Below are positions 18,596 through 27,794 of a stretch of DNA of 32,904 nt, in pieces (position 1 is the first letter of the stretch; each line of letters starts with the position of its first letter). The stretch is from Candidatus Alkanophaga volatiphilum (GTDB lineage: Archaea; Halobacteriota; Syntropharchaeia; Alkanophagales; B39-G2). The stretch lies in the NCBI GenBank assembly GCA_029259545.1, contig JAPHEE010000021.1, positions 1-32,904 of the forward strand, given 5' to 3'. The translations under genes and the position numbers were made by a program. A model generated the notes under the pieces. That model saw only the letters and a list, made by a program, of their open reading frames with translations. It made no database searches and was not told the origin of the DNA.

Positions 18596-20571
18596 TAAAA
18601 ATAGGGGATGTCGAGCTGCGGAGCCGGATCGTCATGGCGCCCATGGGGACGGGCTTCGCCACGAGGGACGGCTTCGTCACCGACCGCATGATTGCGTATT
18701 ACGCCGAGCGAGCGAAAGGCGGCGCCGGGATGATCACCGTCGAGGCTTCCTGCGTGGACTCGCCCGTCGGGCGACTCGGACCGCACGACATCCTCGTGGA
18801 CGACGACAAGTTCATCCCAGGGCTAAGCAAACTGGCAGAAGCCATAAAGAAAGAGGGAGCCGTTGCGTCACTACAGCTCGCGCACGGCGGTCGCTACTCC
18901 CGCTCCTACATCACCGGAACGCAGCCTGTTGCGCCGTCGCCCATACCATCGAGATACACGAAGGAGACGCCCCGTGAGCTGACGACTGAGGAAGTGGAGG
19001 CTATCATTGATAAATTTGCGGATGCTGCCCTCCGTGCGAAGCGCGCGGGCTTCGATGCGGTCGAGCTCATGGGCAGCACCGGCTACCTCATCAGCCAGTT
19101 TCTCTCGTCGCTCACGAACAAGCGCACGGACCGCTTCGGCGGTGACGCCGCCGCCCGCGCGACGTTTGCCGTGGAAATCATCCAGCGGATAAGGGAGAAG
19201 GTTGGCAGCCAGTTCCCGATTTCCTTCAAGTTCAGCGTCAACGAGTACCTGCCGGGTGGGAATACCATCGAGGATTCGAAGATAATAGCGAGGCGTGTGG
19301 AGGAAGCGGGCGCCTCCATAATACATGCGTGGGCGGGCTGGCACGAGTCGCCGGTCCCGATGCTGCCGATGTCCGTGGAGCGTGGCGCCTTCGTGCACCT
19401 CGCAGAGGCGATGAAGGAGGTTGTGAGCATACCCGTGATCGCGGTCGGACGCATTAACGACGTGAAACTCGCCGCCCGCATAATTAGGGAGAAGCGGGCG
19501 GACCTCGTTGCGATGGGCAGGGCGTTCCTCGCCGACCCTCACTTCCCAAACAAAGCGAAAGAGGGGCGCTTCGACGAGATAAGGATGTGCATAGGCTGCT
19601 GCCGCTGCTTCGACAACGTCATGCGCGCCCTTGCGGATCCGCGTTCGGAAGCCACGATCACGTGCTCGTTAAACGCTGAGGTCGGGCGGGAGTTCGAGCT
19701 TGCCGAGAAGCTGAAGAGGGCGGAGAAGCCGAAGAAGGTTCTGATAGTCGGCGGCGGACCTGCGGGCATGGAGACAGCCCGCGTTTTAAAGCTGCGAGGA
19801 CATGAAGTTAAAATACTGGAAGAGGACGAAAAGCTCGGCGGCAACTTGCTTCTGGCAGCGGTCCCCCCTTACAAGTCCGAGATAAACAACATCATCCAGT
19901 ACTTAACGACGCAGATGCGAAAGCTGGGCGTTGCCGTCGAAACCTCACGCAAGGTGACCGCAGACGAAGTTCTGAGGCTGATGAAGGAGGACGGCTACGA
20001 CGAGCTCGTGATTGCGGTCGGCGCCTCGCCTATCATCCCAGAGGTGAGCGGCGTCGCAGAACGCCTTGGTAAGAGCGTTTTCACCGCCGTTGACGTCCTT
20101 GCGGGACGAGTCCCTGAGGACAAGATCGGGGAGGGCGTCGTAGTCGTGGGCGGCGGGATGATCGGCTGCGAAACCGCTGAGTTCCTCGCTGCTAAGGGTA
20201 GAAACGTCACGATTGTGGAGATGAAGAGGCGTATTGCGGAGGACATCGGACCGACGACGCGCTGGGTGGTTGTGAAACGACTCAGGGAGACGCCAAACAT
20301 ACAAATCATGACATCCACAAGGCTCGAAGGCGTGACCGACCGAGGCGTCATCGTCGAGGTCGAAGCCGGGGCGGAAGCCGGCAGCGGCAGCAGGGAACGC
20401 CGTGAGATAGAAGCGGCGACCGTCGTCCTTGCGGTGGGGATGCGGCGCAACGAAGAGCTTCAAAACGCATTACGTGACAAAGTGAAGTTCGTGGAAATCG
20501 GGGACTGCGTCGAGCCCCGCAAGATACTCGAAGCGATCCACGACGGCTGGCGGGTCGGCTGCGAGCTCTGA
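18550..20571 (+). CDS. Old-yellow-enzyme family NADH:flavin oxidoreductase (2,4-dienoyl-CoA reductase-like), FMN/4Fe-4S/FAD
   Basis: LFEPIKIGDVELRSRIVMAPMGTGFA...MGRAFLADPHFPNKA...CIGCCRCFDN...VLIVGGGPAGMETARVLKLRGHEVKILEE...VVVVGGGMIGCETAEFLA. Confidence 0.92.
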   Translation: MSFLIPEEVAALFEPIKIGDVELRSRIVMAPMGTGFATRDGFVTDRMIAYYAERAKGGAGMITVEASCVDSPVGRLGPHDILVDDDKFIPGLSKLAEAIKKEGAVASLQLAHGGRYSRSYITGTQPVAPSPIPSRYTKETPRELTTEEVEAIIDKFADAALRAKRAGFDAVELMGSTGYLISQFLSSLTNKRTDRFGGDAAARATFAVEIIQRIREKVGSQFPISFKFSVNEYLPGGNTIEDSKIIARRVEEAGASIIHAWAGWHESPVPMLPMSVERGAFVHLAEAMKEVVSIPVIAVGRINDVKLAARIIREKRADLVAMGRAFLADPHFPNKAKEGRFDEIRMCIGCCRCFDNVMRALADPRSEATITCSLNAEVGREFELAEKLKRAEKPKKVLIVGGGPAGMETARVLKLRGHEVKILEEDEKLGGNLLLAAVPPYKSEINNIIQYLTTQMRKLGVAVETSRKVTADEVLRLMKEDGYDELVIAVGASPIIPEVSGVAERLGKSVFTAVDVLAGRVPEDKIGEGVVVVGGGMIGCETAEFLAAKGRNVTIVEMKRRIAEDIGPTTRWVVVKRLRETPNIQIMTSTRLEGVTDRGVIVEVEAGAEAGSGSRERREIEAATVVLAVGMRRNEELQNALRDKVKFVEIGDCVEPRKILEAIHDGWRVGCEL

Positions 20572-20980
20572 CCGCTTTGGGCTCCGCTACCGGAATCGCA
20601 ACCCGAATCTCTAAAGCAGGGTCGGCGACGGGCGGCAGTGCAAAGCGTGTCGCCGGGAGCGTGCGCACCACCGGCAAGCCGGGGTGTTTGCCGGAGTCAT
20701 CCGGGAGTGAGGCTCGTGACGCTTAACTTAACCGACAGCAATCCAATGGCAGCGTGCACGTCTAGCCCCGAATCCATGGGGCATCCGAGCAATAGGCTGC
20801 CGTGGGAAGGCGATGCTGCAAGCAATGCCCGGAGCAGCTATGCCGCATGTATATCTCGCCGGTTCCTCGCCGCTGCATATGAGCTTAGCCCGACGGGGGC
20901 TTGGCGTATGCGGCGAACGCAGATTCATACGAAAGACTCAAGCCGCCATAAATCGGCGGCGACGCCATGCTTGGATCGGG

Positions 20981-21787
20981 GTGAGGACGGTGGAGGATGA
21001 AGACTACGAATATCAACGAGCCCTCCAGTTCGACCGGCGCATCTCACGGATGCCCGTTTTGCAGCACCTCACTCAGATCCTTATCGACGAATTGGAGGCT
21101 GGCGCACGGGATAAAATACTCGACGTGGGGACGGGCACGGGGCGTTTGGGCATCGCTCTTTCGAGCGTCGTCAGCGGGGGCGTGATCGTCGGGATAGATC
21201 CCGACCGTGGAATGCTCAGAGTGGCGAGAGAGAAGATTTCAGAGCGCAAGCTGCAAAACTTTTCCGTTGTTCAGGGGGTGGCGGAGAGCCTGCCGTTTCC
21301 ATCTGAGGTTTTCGATGCGGCGTGCCTCCTCCTGAGCTTCCATCATTTCTCCGTGCACGAGAGGGCGGTGGCGGAGATATGCCGGGTGCTGCGTGCCGGC
21401 GGGCAGGTGCTCTCCGTGGATCCCATACTGGAGAAGCCTGCGGACGAGGCTGAAGAAAGGCTGAACCGGCTGATCGAGAAAGCCTTCAAGTTTGCGCACG
21501 GTCCCACGTTCAGGTTTTTCACGGAAGCCGAGCTGCGGGGGCTGTACGAGGGGGCTGGCTTCGCCGTCGAGAGGTGTCAAGTTCTCAGCTTCCCGTTCAG
21601 GTGGCGGAAAATAGAGGAGGTGCCGATGGGAGCGCACTGGCTCCAAGCTTATGAGCTTCTCCTCGAAGACGCCCCGTCCTTGGTCGAGCTGTTCGAGCGG
21701 AAATATTTCACCTTCCGAGAGAGATTCGGGGAGCTGGTGGTGCACGGGGAGATGAAATGGGTTTTGGTAAAGGCTGTTAAAACGTGA
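20981..21787 (+). CDS. Class I SAM-dependent methyltransferase (UbiE-like); GTG start at 20981 likely
   Basis: ILDVGTGTGRLGIALSSVVSGGVIVGIDPDRGML...LLLSFHHFSVHERAVAEICRVLRAGGQVLSVDP. Confidence 0.88.
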   Translation: MRTVEDEDYEYQRALQFDRRISRMPVLQHLTQILIDELEAGARDKILDVGTGTGRLGIALSSVVSGGVIVGIDPDRGMLRVAREKISERKLQNFSVVQGVAESLPFPSEVFDAACLLLSFHHFSVHERAVAEICRVLRAGGQVLSVDPILEKPADEAEERLNRLIEKAFKFAHGPTFRFFTEAELRGLYEGAGFAVERCQVLSFPFRWRKIEEVPMGAHWLQAYELLLEDAPSLVELFERKYFTFRERFGELVVHGEMKWVLVKAVKT

Positions 21788-21864
21788 GCGGCTACTGCGC
21801 CGTGTTGATTTTGAATGCCCCTTCCTCCTCGCCCCTCGCCCCTCGTTTCGTTTCACAGCTCAGA

Positions 21865-22602
21865 TCAGAGCCGCTTGGGTAGCGCCCTTTTGTGCAGTTT
21901 CGTTGCGATGAGCAGGAAGAGGGCGGTGCATGCGAACAACACCAGAAAATCCAAGTAAACCGGATAGAAGGCGTAGCCCTGAATCGAGAGCCTTGCCAAG
22001 TCCGTGAAATACGTCAGAGGGGATAAGGAAGCTACGACGACGCCCCAGTGCGGCAGATTCTCCACGGGAATGAATATTCCGCTGATGAAGACGATGGGGA
22101 ACTTCACGAGCGTGGAGAGCATCATGACGTTCGACGGCAGGTTCGTGGGGTATGCGGAGAAGAGCAAACCGAAGCAGGAGAAGCAGAGGGCGCCGAGGAG
22201 CGTGGCGACCGTCAGAATGACGGGCTTCTTCACGCCGACGCCCGCAAAAACGCCAACAACGACCGGGACTGCGGAGAGGCAGACGCAAAATATGAATGAG
22301 GCTAGGACATCTCCCAGAATCATCATCTCCACCGAGATGGGGCACGACAAGAGCCTTTCGAGCGTTTTCGTCTGCCCCTCCCAAGGGGCGATTACTGGGG
22401 GGACGGAGGTGGCTGTGAAGAACAGCGTCATCGACAGCAATCCCGGGATGAGAAACGACGCGGGCAGCTCCCTGCCGACGTAAAATGCGAGAAACAGAAA
22501 AACTGGGAACAAAACGCCGAAGATCACCACGGGTCCCTTGGAATAATACATGAGTATGTCCTTTTCAGTTATCGCCCAGACTTTGCTCCAGAACTTACTC
22601 AC
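21865..22602 (-). CDS. ABC-2 type transporter permease
   Basis: VWAITEKDILMYYSKGPVVIFGVLFPVFLFLAFYVG...TPHWGVVVASLSPLTYFTDLAR; GTG start overlaps ATPase stop. Confidence 0.88.
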   Translation of the reverse strand: MSKFWSKVWAITEKDILMYYSKGPVVIFGVLFPVFLFLAFYVGRELPASFLIPGLLSMTLFFTATSVPPVIAPWEGQTKTLERLLSCPISVEMMILGDVLASFIFCVCLSAVPVVVGVFAGVGVKKPVILTVATLLGALCFSCFGLLFSAYPTNLPSNVMMLSTLVKFPIVFISGIFIPVENLPHWGVVVASLSPLTYFTDLARLSIQGYAFYPVYLDFLVLFACTALFLLIATKLHKRALPKRL

Positions 22603-22887
22603 TCGAACCCCCAGTCAATCGCACGAACACGTCCTCCAAAGGCGGGGAGCAGACGGTCAAACTTGTTATCTCCAGTCCTTTCTGCTTTGCGAAGTCGACG
22701 ATTGCGCATATTACGGTATGGGGCTTTGTCGTGTAAATCTTAAGGCTTTTCCGGCACGTTCAACATCCAGCTCCGACAGGTTCGAAGTCTTGAGTTCCGC
22801 CTCGCCGGGAAGTTTGTCGAAACTCACTTCCACGACGAGAGTGCCTCCTATTCTCCGCCTCAAGTTCTCAGGCGTGTCAACCGTTAC

Positions 22888-23135
22888 AAAATGTCGCTAA
22901 GAAAGCCCCTCGTTTCAACGAGGGGATGAATTAGGGGAAGGGGGTGGTCGGCGGCGCTATATTTTTATACGTGGAGGGTTTCAAGTACATGCTGGAACGA
23001 GCCGTGGGCTACATGCTCGCGGTAGGGGCCGCCGTGACCCGGCCCGAAGGGGAGCGGCTTGCCCTCTGGCAAACCACACTCCCCAACCTCCCCAGCTTCC
23101 CGGTGGGAAGCCCCCTAGTCGGGGGAGGAGGTCAC
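22888..23135 (+). mobile_element. Short non-autonomous IS200/IS605-like element, copy 2 (248 bp)
   Basis: Left flank TTAC (22884-22887); AAAATGTCGCTAAG-AAAG-CCCCTCGTTTCAACGAGGGG hairpin; right end GAAG-CCCCCTAGTCGGGGG-AGGAGG-TCAC (23132-23135); excision restores ABC ATPase frame. Confidence 0.87.
22958..22969 (+). promoter_or_regulatory. TATA box-like element inside mobile element copy 2
   Basis: TATATTTTTATA upstream of a GC-rich ~160 nt segment ending at the right-end hairpin. Confidence 0.45.
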
Positions 23136-23859
23136 AATCCTACCCCTGTTTATTATTCCAATGCGGTCACAGAGCATATCCACCTCCTGCATGTTATGGG
23201 AGGTGAGAAAAACCGTTTTCCCCTCCTTCTGAAGCTCCAAAATCTTCTGTCTTATCATTCTGGCGCTCTGCACGTCCAAGCCGCTCGTCGGCTCGTCCAG
23301 GAAGAGGATTTCGGGATCGCTCACGAGAGCGATGCAAAGCATTAACCTCTGCTTCATACCCTTGGAGAAGGTTTTAACCTTGCTCTTCCGCCGCTCGTAG
23401 ATTCCAAACTCTTTGAGGAGGGCTTTTGCTCTCCGCTCCGCCTCCTTTCGTGGAACGCCGTGAAGAGAGGCGGCGAGCATGACGTTCCTCCAAGCGGAGA
23501 GGTCCGGATACGGGTTTGCGACCTCCGGCAGCACGCCTATCCGCTCCTTTACCCTCAGAGGCTCTTCCACGTCCACGACATCGTAGCCCAACACCGTCGC
23601 CCTTCCCGCATCCGGCTTGATGATGCCGGTGAGCATCCTCACGGTTGTCGTCTTTCCTGCGCCGTTGGGACCGAGGAAGCCGAAAATCTCGCCACGACGC
23701 ACGTCGAACGAGATGCGGTCAACCGCTCGAAGCCCCCCGAAGCTCTTGCTCAAATCCTCGACGACGATGGCTTCCATCCCAGCCCTCCGGTAAGCGGAGT
23801 GGCGTGAAGTGGGCTTTGCGGGCTTCCACGTTTCCATGTTGGCTGCTTGGCGGGAGTTA

Positions 23860-24759
23860 CTAAGGCAGGGGCGGGACGAGCCCCTGAAGCTGGTAGATGC
23901 CCCTGAGGATGAGGCGGATGCCGATGTAGACGTACAGGATTGCGAGCAGGATCTTGAATCTCTGAGGCGATGTTTTATGGGCGAGTCTCGGACCGAGCTG
24001 GGCGAAGAGGATGCTGGTGACGCCGATGAAGGCGAAGGCGATGAGGTTGAACCAGCCGAAGCTCAGCGGCGGGTACATCGTCGGGTTTCTGAGCTGGTCC
24101 AGATGTCCGAGGGATGCGAAGGAGAGGGCTCCGACGGAGGAGCCGATGCACATCGACGCCAATGAGATCGGGACGGCGAGGTGCACCGGAACGCCGAGGA
24201 ACGAGTTGAGCACCGGCATGTAAACGATTCCGCCGCCGATGCCGATGAAGTGCGCCACGATTGCCGAAAGCAGCCCTGCAACCGCATATTTTACGGTTGA
24301 AGGCGGCTTCAGCTCCTCAATCGGCAGTGGCTTTGCCACCATGAAGCGATAGGCGCCGAAGAGGCAGAAGACGCCGAAGATGGTCTTCAGGACTATGCCC
24401 GCCGACTTCGGGTAGGCTTCGTAGAACGAGAATGCGATGATAGCGCCGATGAGGCTGCCCACGCCGACGGGTATGCCGAAGCGGACGTAATGGGCGGTGG
24501 GGAAGCTGAAACCTTTCGTTCTAAGCTCCTTTCTGTGCCTGAGGGCGCCGCTCAGCGCCGTCGGGACGACGACCGCCATGTTCGTTCCGAACGCTATCAG
24601 GGCGGAAAGGCTCGGATTCACCGCAAAGAACTTCTCGAAGCAATAAATCATCACGGGAACCATGATGAAGCAGGCGCCGACGCCGAAGAATGAGCTGATC
24701 AAGCCGACGAAGGCGCCTGCGATCACCATGAAAGTCACCATTTCGGCACTTATCAGCAT
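23860..24759 (-). CDS. Sulfite exporter TauE/SafE family permease
   Basis: GAFVGLISSFFGVGACFIMVPVMIYCF...GIGGGIVYMPVLNSFLGVPVHLAVPISLASM. Confidence 0.9.
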   Translation of the reverse strand: MLISAEMVTFMVIAGAFVGLISSFFGVGACFIMVPVMIYCFEKFFAVNPSLSALIAFGTNMAVVVPTALSGALRHRKELRTKGFSFPTAHYVRFGIPVGVGSLIGAIIAFSFYEAYPKSAGIVLKTIFGVFCLFGAYRFMVAKPLPIEELKPPSTVKYAVAGLLSAIVAHFIGIGGGIVYMPVLNSFLGVPVHLAVPISLASMCIGSSVGALSFASLGHLDQLRNPTMYPPLSFGWFNLIAFAFIGVTSILFAQLGPRLAHKTSPQRFKILLAILYVYIGIRLILRGIYQLQGLVPPLP

Positions 24760-25425
24760 TTATTCATCACCCCCTTCCGCTCTACCCCGCCGCATCTTCA
24801 CGTAACCTATTCTCGGCAGGTTTTCGAGCACCGCTCCGAGCATCTCTGCGGGTAGACCAACGATGACCGCCTCGTCGAGGTATTCGCAACCGGGCGGACG
24901 GTGGCGAGGCGCAAACCTGCCTCGGCACCGAAATCCAGCTCTCGATACGCCCGCCGACGTCGTAAACGGCGGCATGTAGAAGCTCGAAGGCTCTTCTCGG
25001 CAGGAGCTCGAAGAGCACGACGTCGGGCTCGGTCGGCGCGCCTCAGCCAGAGGGGCGAGGAGCGTCGCATACACGCTCTCCGGTCGCAGCTTCGGGGACG
25101 CCTCCACGAACCCGAGGTTGCCGCATGACGCCTTTTTCAGGTAGAACTCGCCGGTCTCTTCCTCCCTCGGCGTCTCGCAAAGCCCGAGGGCGGAGGCGGC
25201 GCCCCGCTCGCACCCGTGCTTTGCCGCACGTGCGTAGAAGACGTTGCCAAGCATCGCATACTTGACCATCGCACAGTAGAACGTCGGCGTCTCAAGCTCT
25301 GCAACGCCGTGCGGCACCCACCCTTCATGCCTGAGCAGCTTCACCGCCACGGGCGGCATTTCCAAGATTTTCATGAGCTCCTCCTGCGCCTGAGGAAGTA
25401 AATTCGCCATTTTCATCGCTGGCAA
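24760..25425 (-). pseudogene. DUF169-family protein with apparent internal frameshifts
   Basis: N-term MPPVAVKLL...CAMVKYAMLGNVFYARAAKHGCERGAASALGL; middle PTEPDVVLFELLPRRAFELLHAAVYDVGGRIESW in another frame; C-term GCEYLDEAVIVGLPAEMLGAVLENL back in the first frame. Confidence 0.7.
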
Positions 25426-25539
25426 GTTTCAATCCATCATTTAAAAATTTTTCGAAATATGGTTTGAGGTGCAGGTCCGCTTCCGTGAATGTCTAGAAAT
25501 TCGCTCAACCGCAAGACAGGCGTTAAGTGCCCCAGGGAA

Positions 25540-26060
25540 GATGCGAGCACCGCAGCGTCGCGCGAAGGTTTATTTTGAGCCTATTCGAAATAAATTGCCT
25601 CTGGAACTTCGTTTTTAAATCCAAACTCCCTATGCTTTACATCTTCCAACAATTCGGAGATTTCCGCAAGTGCGTTTGACATTTCTCATTATCATTTCTA
25701 CAGGAAAAATTGCCCTATTTGTGTAGTGTTGTCCTTGACGTTTTCATGTCTGTAGTTGGTGTCGATAGTTTTTAGCTCTAAAGTAATGTCGGTTCTGTTC
25801 CTCTCTGGAGCAATTATTGGAAAATATCTTGATAAACTTTCGCGCAATTCCACCTTGATTCAGCCTTCAAATTTTGCCCTTTCTTTAGCAAATATTGCTA
25901 TCCCGATGTTATTTTCCAATTTCGGTGTTATTTCAAAATGATTTCGGCTAGTTCTTCAAATGTTGCTGAAGGCGAGCTGCACGCTCTTATTGTCTTGATA
26001 AATGCACTTCCCTGTCGCCCACAATTTACGCCCTAAAATGCTGCTTCTTCGACTAGAGCC
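25540..26060 (-). pseudogene. Decayed restriction-endonuclease-like gene
   Basis: Minus-strand pieces AFIKTIRACSSPSATFEELAEIILK*, VELRESLSRYFPIIAPERNRTDITLELKTIDTNYRHENVKDNTTQIGQF, MSNALAEISELLEDVKHREFGFKNEVPEAIYFE in different frames; ELKT resembles a PD-(D/E)XK motif. Confidence 0.4.
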
Positions 26061-26183
26061 TTCAAGTAAAATTGTTGGAAATTTTGGTTCTGCCGCCTGC
26101 CGCTGTTGCTGCAACCGTCTTTGGTCTCTCATTTTCGCAACAGCGGAAGGCTCGTGCTGTTCCTACGGCACGCCGCTCAGCCG

Positions 26184-27794
26184 TCACGACGTCAGTATCG
26201 CCTCGAACAGCTCCGTCTCGATTTCGTGCAGCATTGGGATTCCGGTGACTTCGGATGCGAGCTTGGTCAGGGCGGCGATGTCGCTCCTGTCTATCAAATC
26301 CAGCCGGAACTTGCGGGCGCCTGCGAGCAGCTGCTTCAAGCCGACTCCTATCCTCTCGCTGAGATACGTGTAAACGCCGACCGCAGACCACGGTATCTCC
26401 CTCCCGACCTTGTCCCCGTACTCCTTTTTCAGCTCGTCGGCGGCGATGAAGAACGTTTCAGGGCTAGCACCGTACTTCTCTGCGAAATCCCTCGGCAGCC
26501 TGCCCTTCTCCGCAAGCTCGCAGAAGTAGAGGGCTTTCATCGCTGCGGTCAGAGGCGCCCTCCCCATCGTTATTGCCTTCACGAACGGACCCTTACCGTC
26601 GCCGAAGTTGCTCATCGCTATCGCCTTGAAGATCTGCGTCTCGTTGACGAACCCGCCCGCCATGCTTATGTCGGGCACGTACTTCCCTGCCTTCTCCAGT
26701 ATCCTCGCACACTTCAATATCTGCGCCTCCAGATACACGGTGGGCGTGCCCATCTCGTTCATCATCGGCACCGGGCTCATGCCCGTGCCGCCGCCGGCGC
26801 CGTCGAACGTCACGTAATCCACCTTGGCTTCGGACGCCACCTTCATCGTCCACGCAACGTCCACAGGACGATAGGCGCCCGTTTTTATCGTCACGTGCTT
26901 CGCCCCTATGCTGCGGAGCCACTCGACATCTTCCACAAAACTGCGCTCCTCCGGGAATCCGACGCGGCTGTGCCGCTCGAACGTCTTGAACAAGCCGTCC
27001 CTGAACGCCTCCTGAACCACGGGGTCCTCAGGGTCCGGCAGCACGAGATACCCTCTTTTCTTCAGCTCCAACGCCCTTTCGAGCGAGGACACACGTATCT
27101 CTCCGCCTATCGCCTTCGCCCCCTGCCCCCACTTCCTCTCTATTATGTTCACCTCCAGCTTGGACACCACGTACTCGTCCACGCCGAACCGCTGGTCCTC
27201 AACATTTGTCTGCACCGCCACATCCCCGTACTTGCCGTCCCAGTACTCCTTGAAAAGTTTCACCCTCCGCTCCATCTCCGGCGACCTCGTCACCTTCCCG
27301 TTCGTGAACTCTGACTCCTTATCGACGCCGCAGACGTTCTCCCCGATGATCACAATCACCCCTGAGAGCGCAGCGCCGATGGCGAGAGCGTCCCAGTTGT
27401 TTTTCGCAACGTCCGTGGAGCCGTAGGCGCCGATCGCCACCGGTATTTTCAGCGGAATGCCCCCGAGCTTCGCCTCTATGTTCACGTTGTGGAACAGAGC
27501 GACGTCCGGGCTCGGCTCGATGCCTTCTGCGCCTCGCAGCCGTGAGAGGATGTTGAAGTCGGACCAGTCGAGCCCGTAGTCCTTGTTCGACGCCGCCGTG
27601 CTCCACCCGAACTGCTCAGGCTCCGGATACAGCACCTCTCGTCCTCTGAATGCGCTCTTCCCGATCTCGCAGAGCACCGTGCACTCCTTCACGCATATCG
27701 GGCACATCCCGCTCAGTGTATTCACGTCTCTCCTCCTCACGGACGTTCCCGTGGTGGACCTCGCATTCGCATACACGTCCGCCATTTCAATCAC
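26184..27794 (-). CDS. FMN-binding glutamate synthase-family protein (GltB domain 2-like)
   Basis: LSGMCPICVKECTVLCEIGKSAFRGREVLYPEPEQFG...VDYVTFDGAGGGTGMSPVPMMNEMGTP...DISMAGGFVNETQIFKAIAM. Confidence 0.9.
   Translation of the reverse strand: MIEMADVYANARSTTGTSVRRRDVNTLSGMCPICVKECTVLCEIGKSAFRGREVLYPEPEQFGWSTAASNKDYGLDWSDFNILSRLRGAEGIEPSPDVALFHNVNIEAKLGGIPLKIPVAIGAYGSTDVAKNNWDALAIGAALSGVIVIIGENVCGVDKESEFTNGKVTRSPEMERRVKLFKEYWDGKYGDVAVQTNVEDQRFGVDEYVVSKLEVNIIERKWGQGAKAIGGEIRVSSLERALELKKRGYLVLPDPEDPVVQEAFRDGLFKTFERHSRVGFPEERSFVEDVEWLRSIGAKHVTIKTGAYRPVDVAWTMKVASEAKVDYVTFDGAGGGTGMSPVPMMNEMGTPTVYLEAQILKCARILEKAGKYVPDISMAGGFVNETQIFKAIAMSNFGDGKGPFVKAITMGRAPLTAAMKALYFCELAEKGRLPRDFAEKYGASPETFFIAADELKKEYGDKVGREIPWSAVGVYTYLSERIGVGLKQLLAGARKFRLDLIDRSDIAALTKLASEVTGIPMLHEIETELFEAILTS

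Larger units (their letters stand above)
22595..23777 (-). pseudogene. ABC transporter ATP-binding protein, split by a mobile element (22888-23135) and carrying a second frameshift near 22750
   Basis: Walker A GPNGAGKTT, LSGL-type FSKGMKQRL, Walker B ILFLDEPTSGLD; ...IINRGRIV joins TVDTPENLRRRIGGTLVVEVSFDKLPGEAELKTSNLSELDVERAGK after excision; C-terminal LKIYTTKPHTVICAIVDFAKQKGLEITSLTVCSPPLEDVFVRLTGGSSE* is in another frame. Confidence 0.88.

Noticed and set aside
22944-23345. ORF (133 aa) spanning mobile element copy 2 and antisense of the ATPase
   Set aside because: Continues through the element boundary into the antisense of a conserved ATPase; most likely fortuitous. The stretch SFPVGSPLVGGGGHN may echo a TnpB C-terminus but cannot be shown here.
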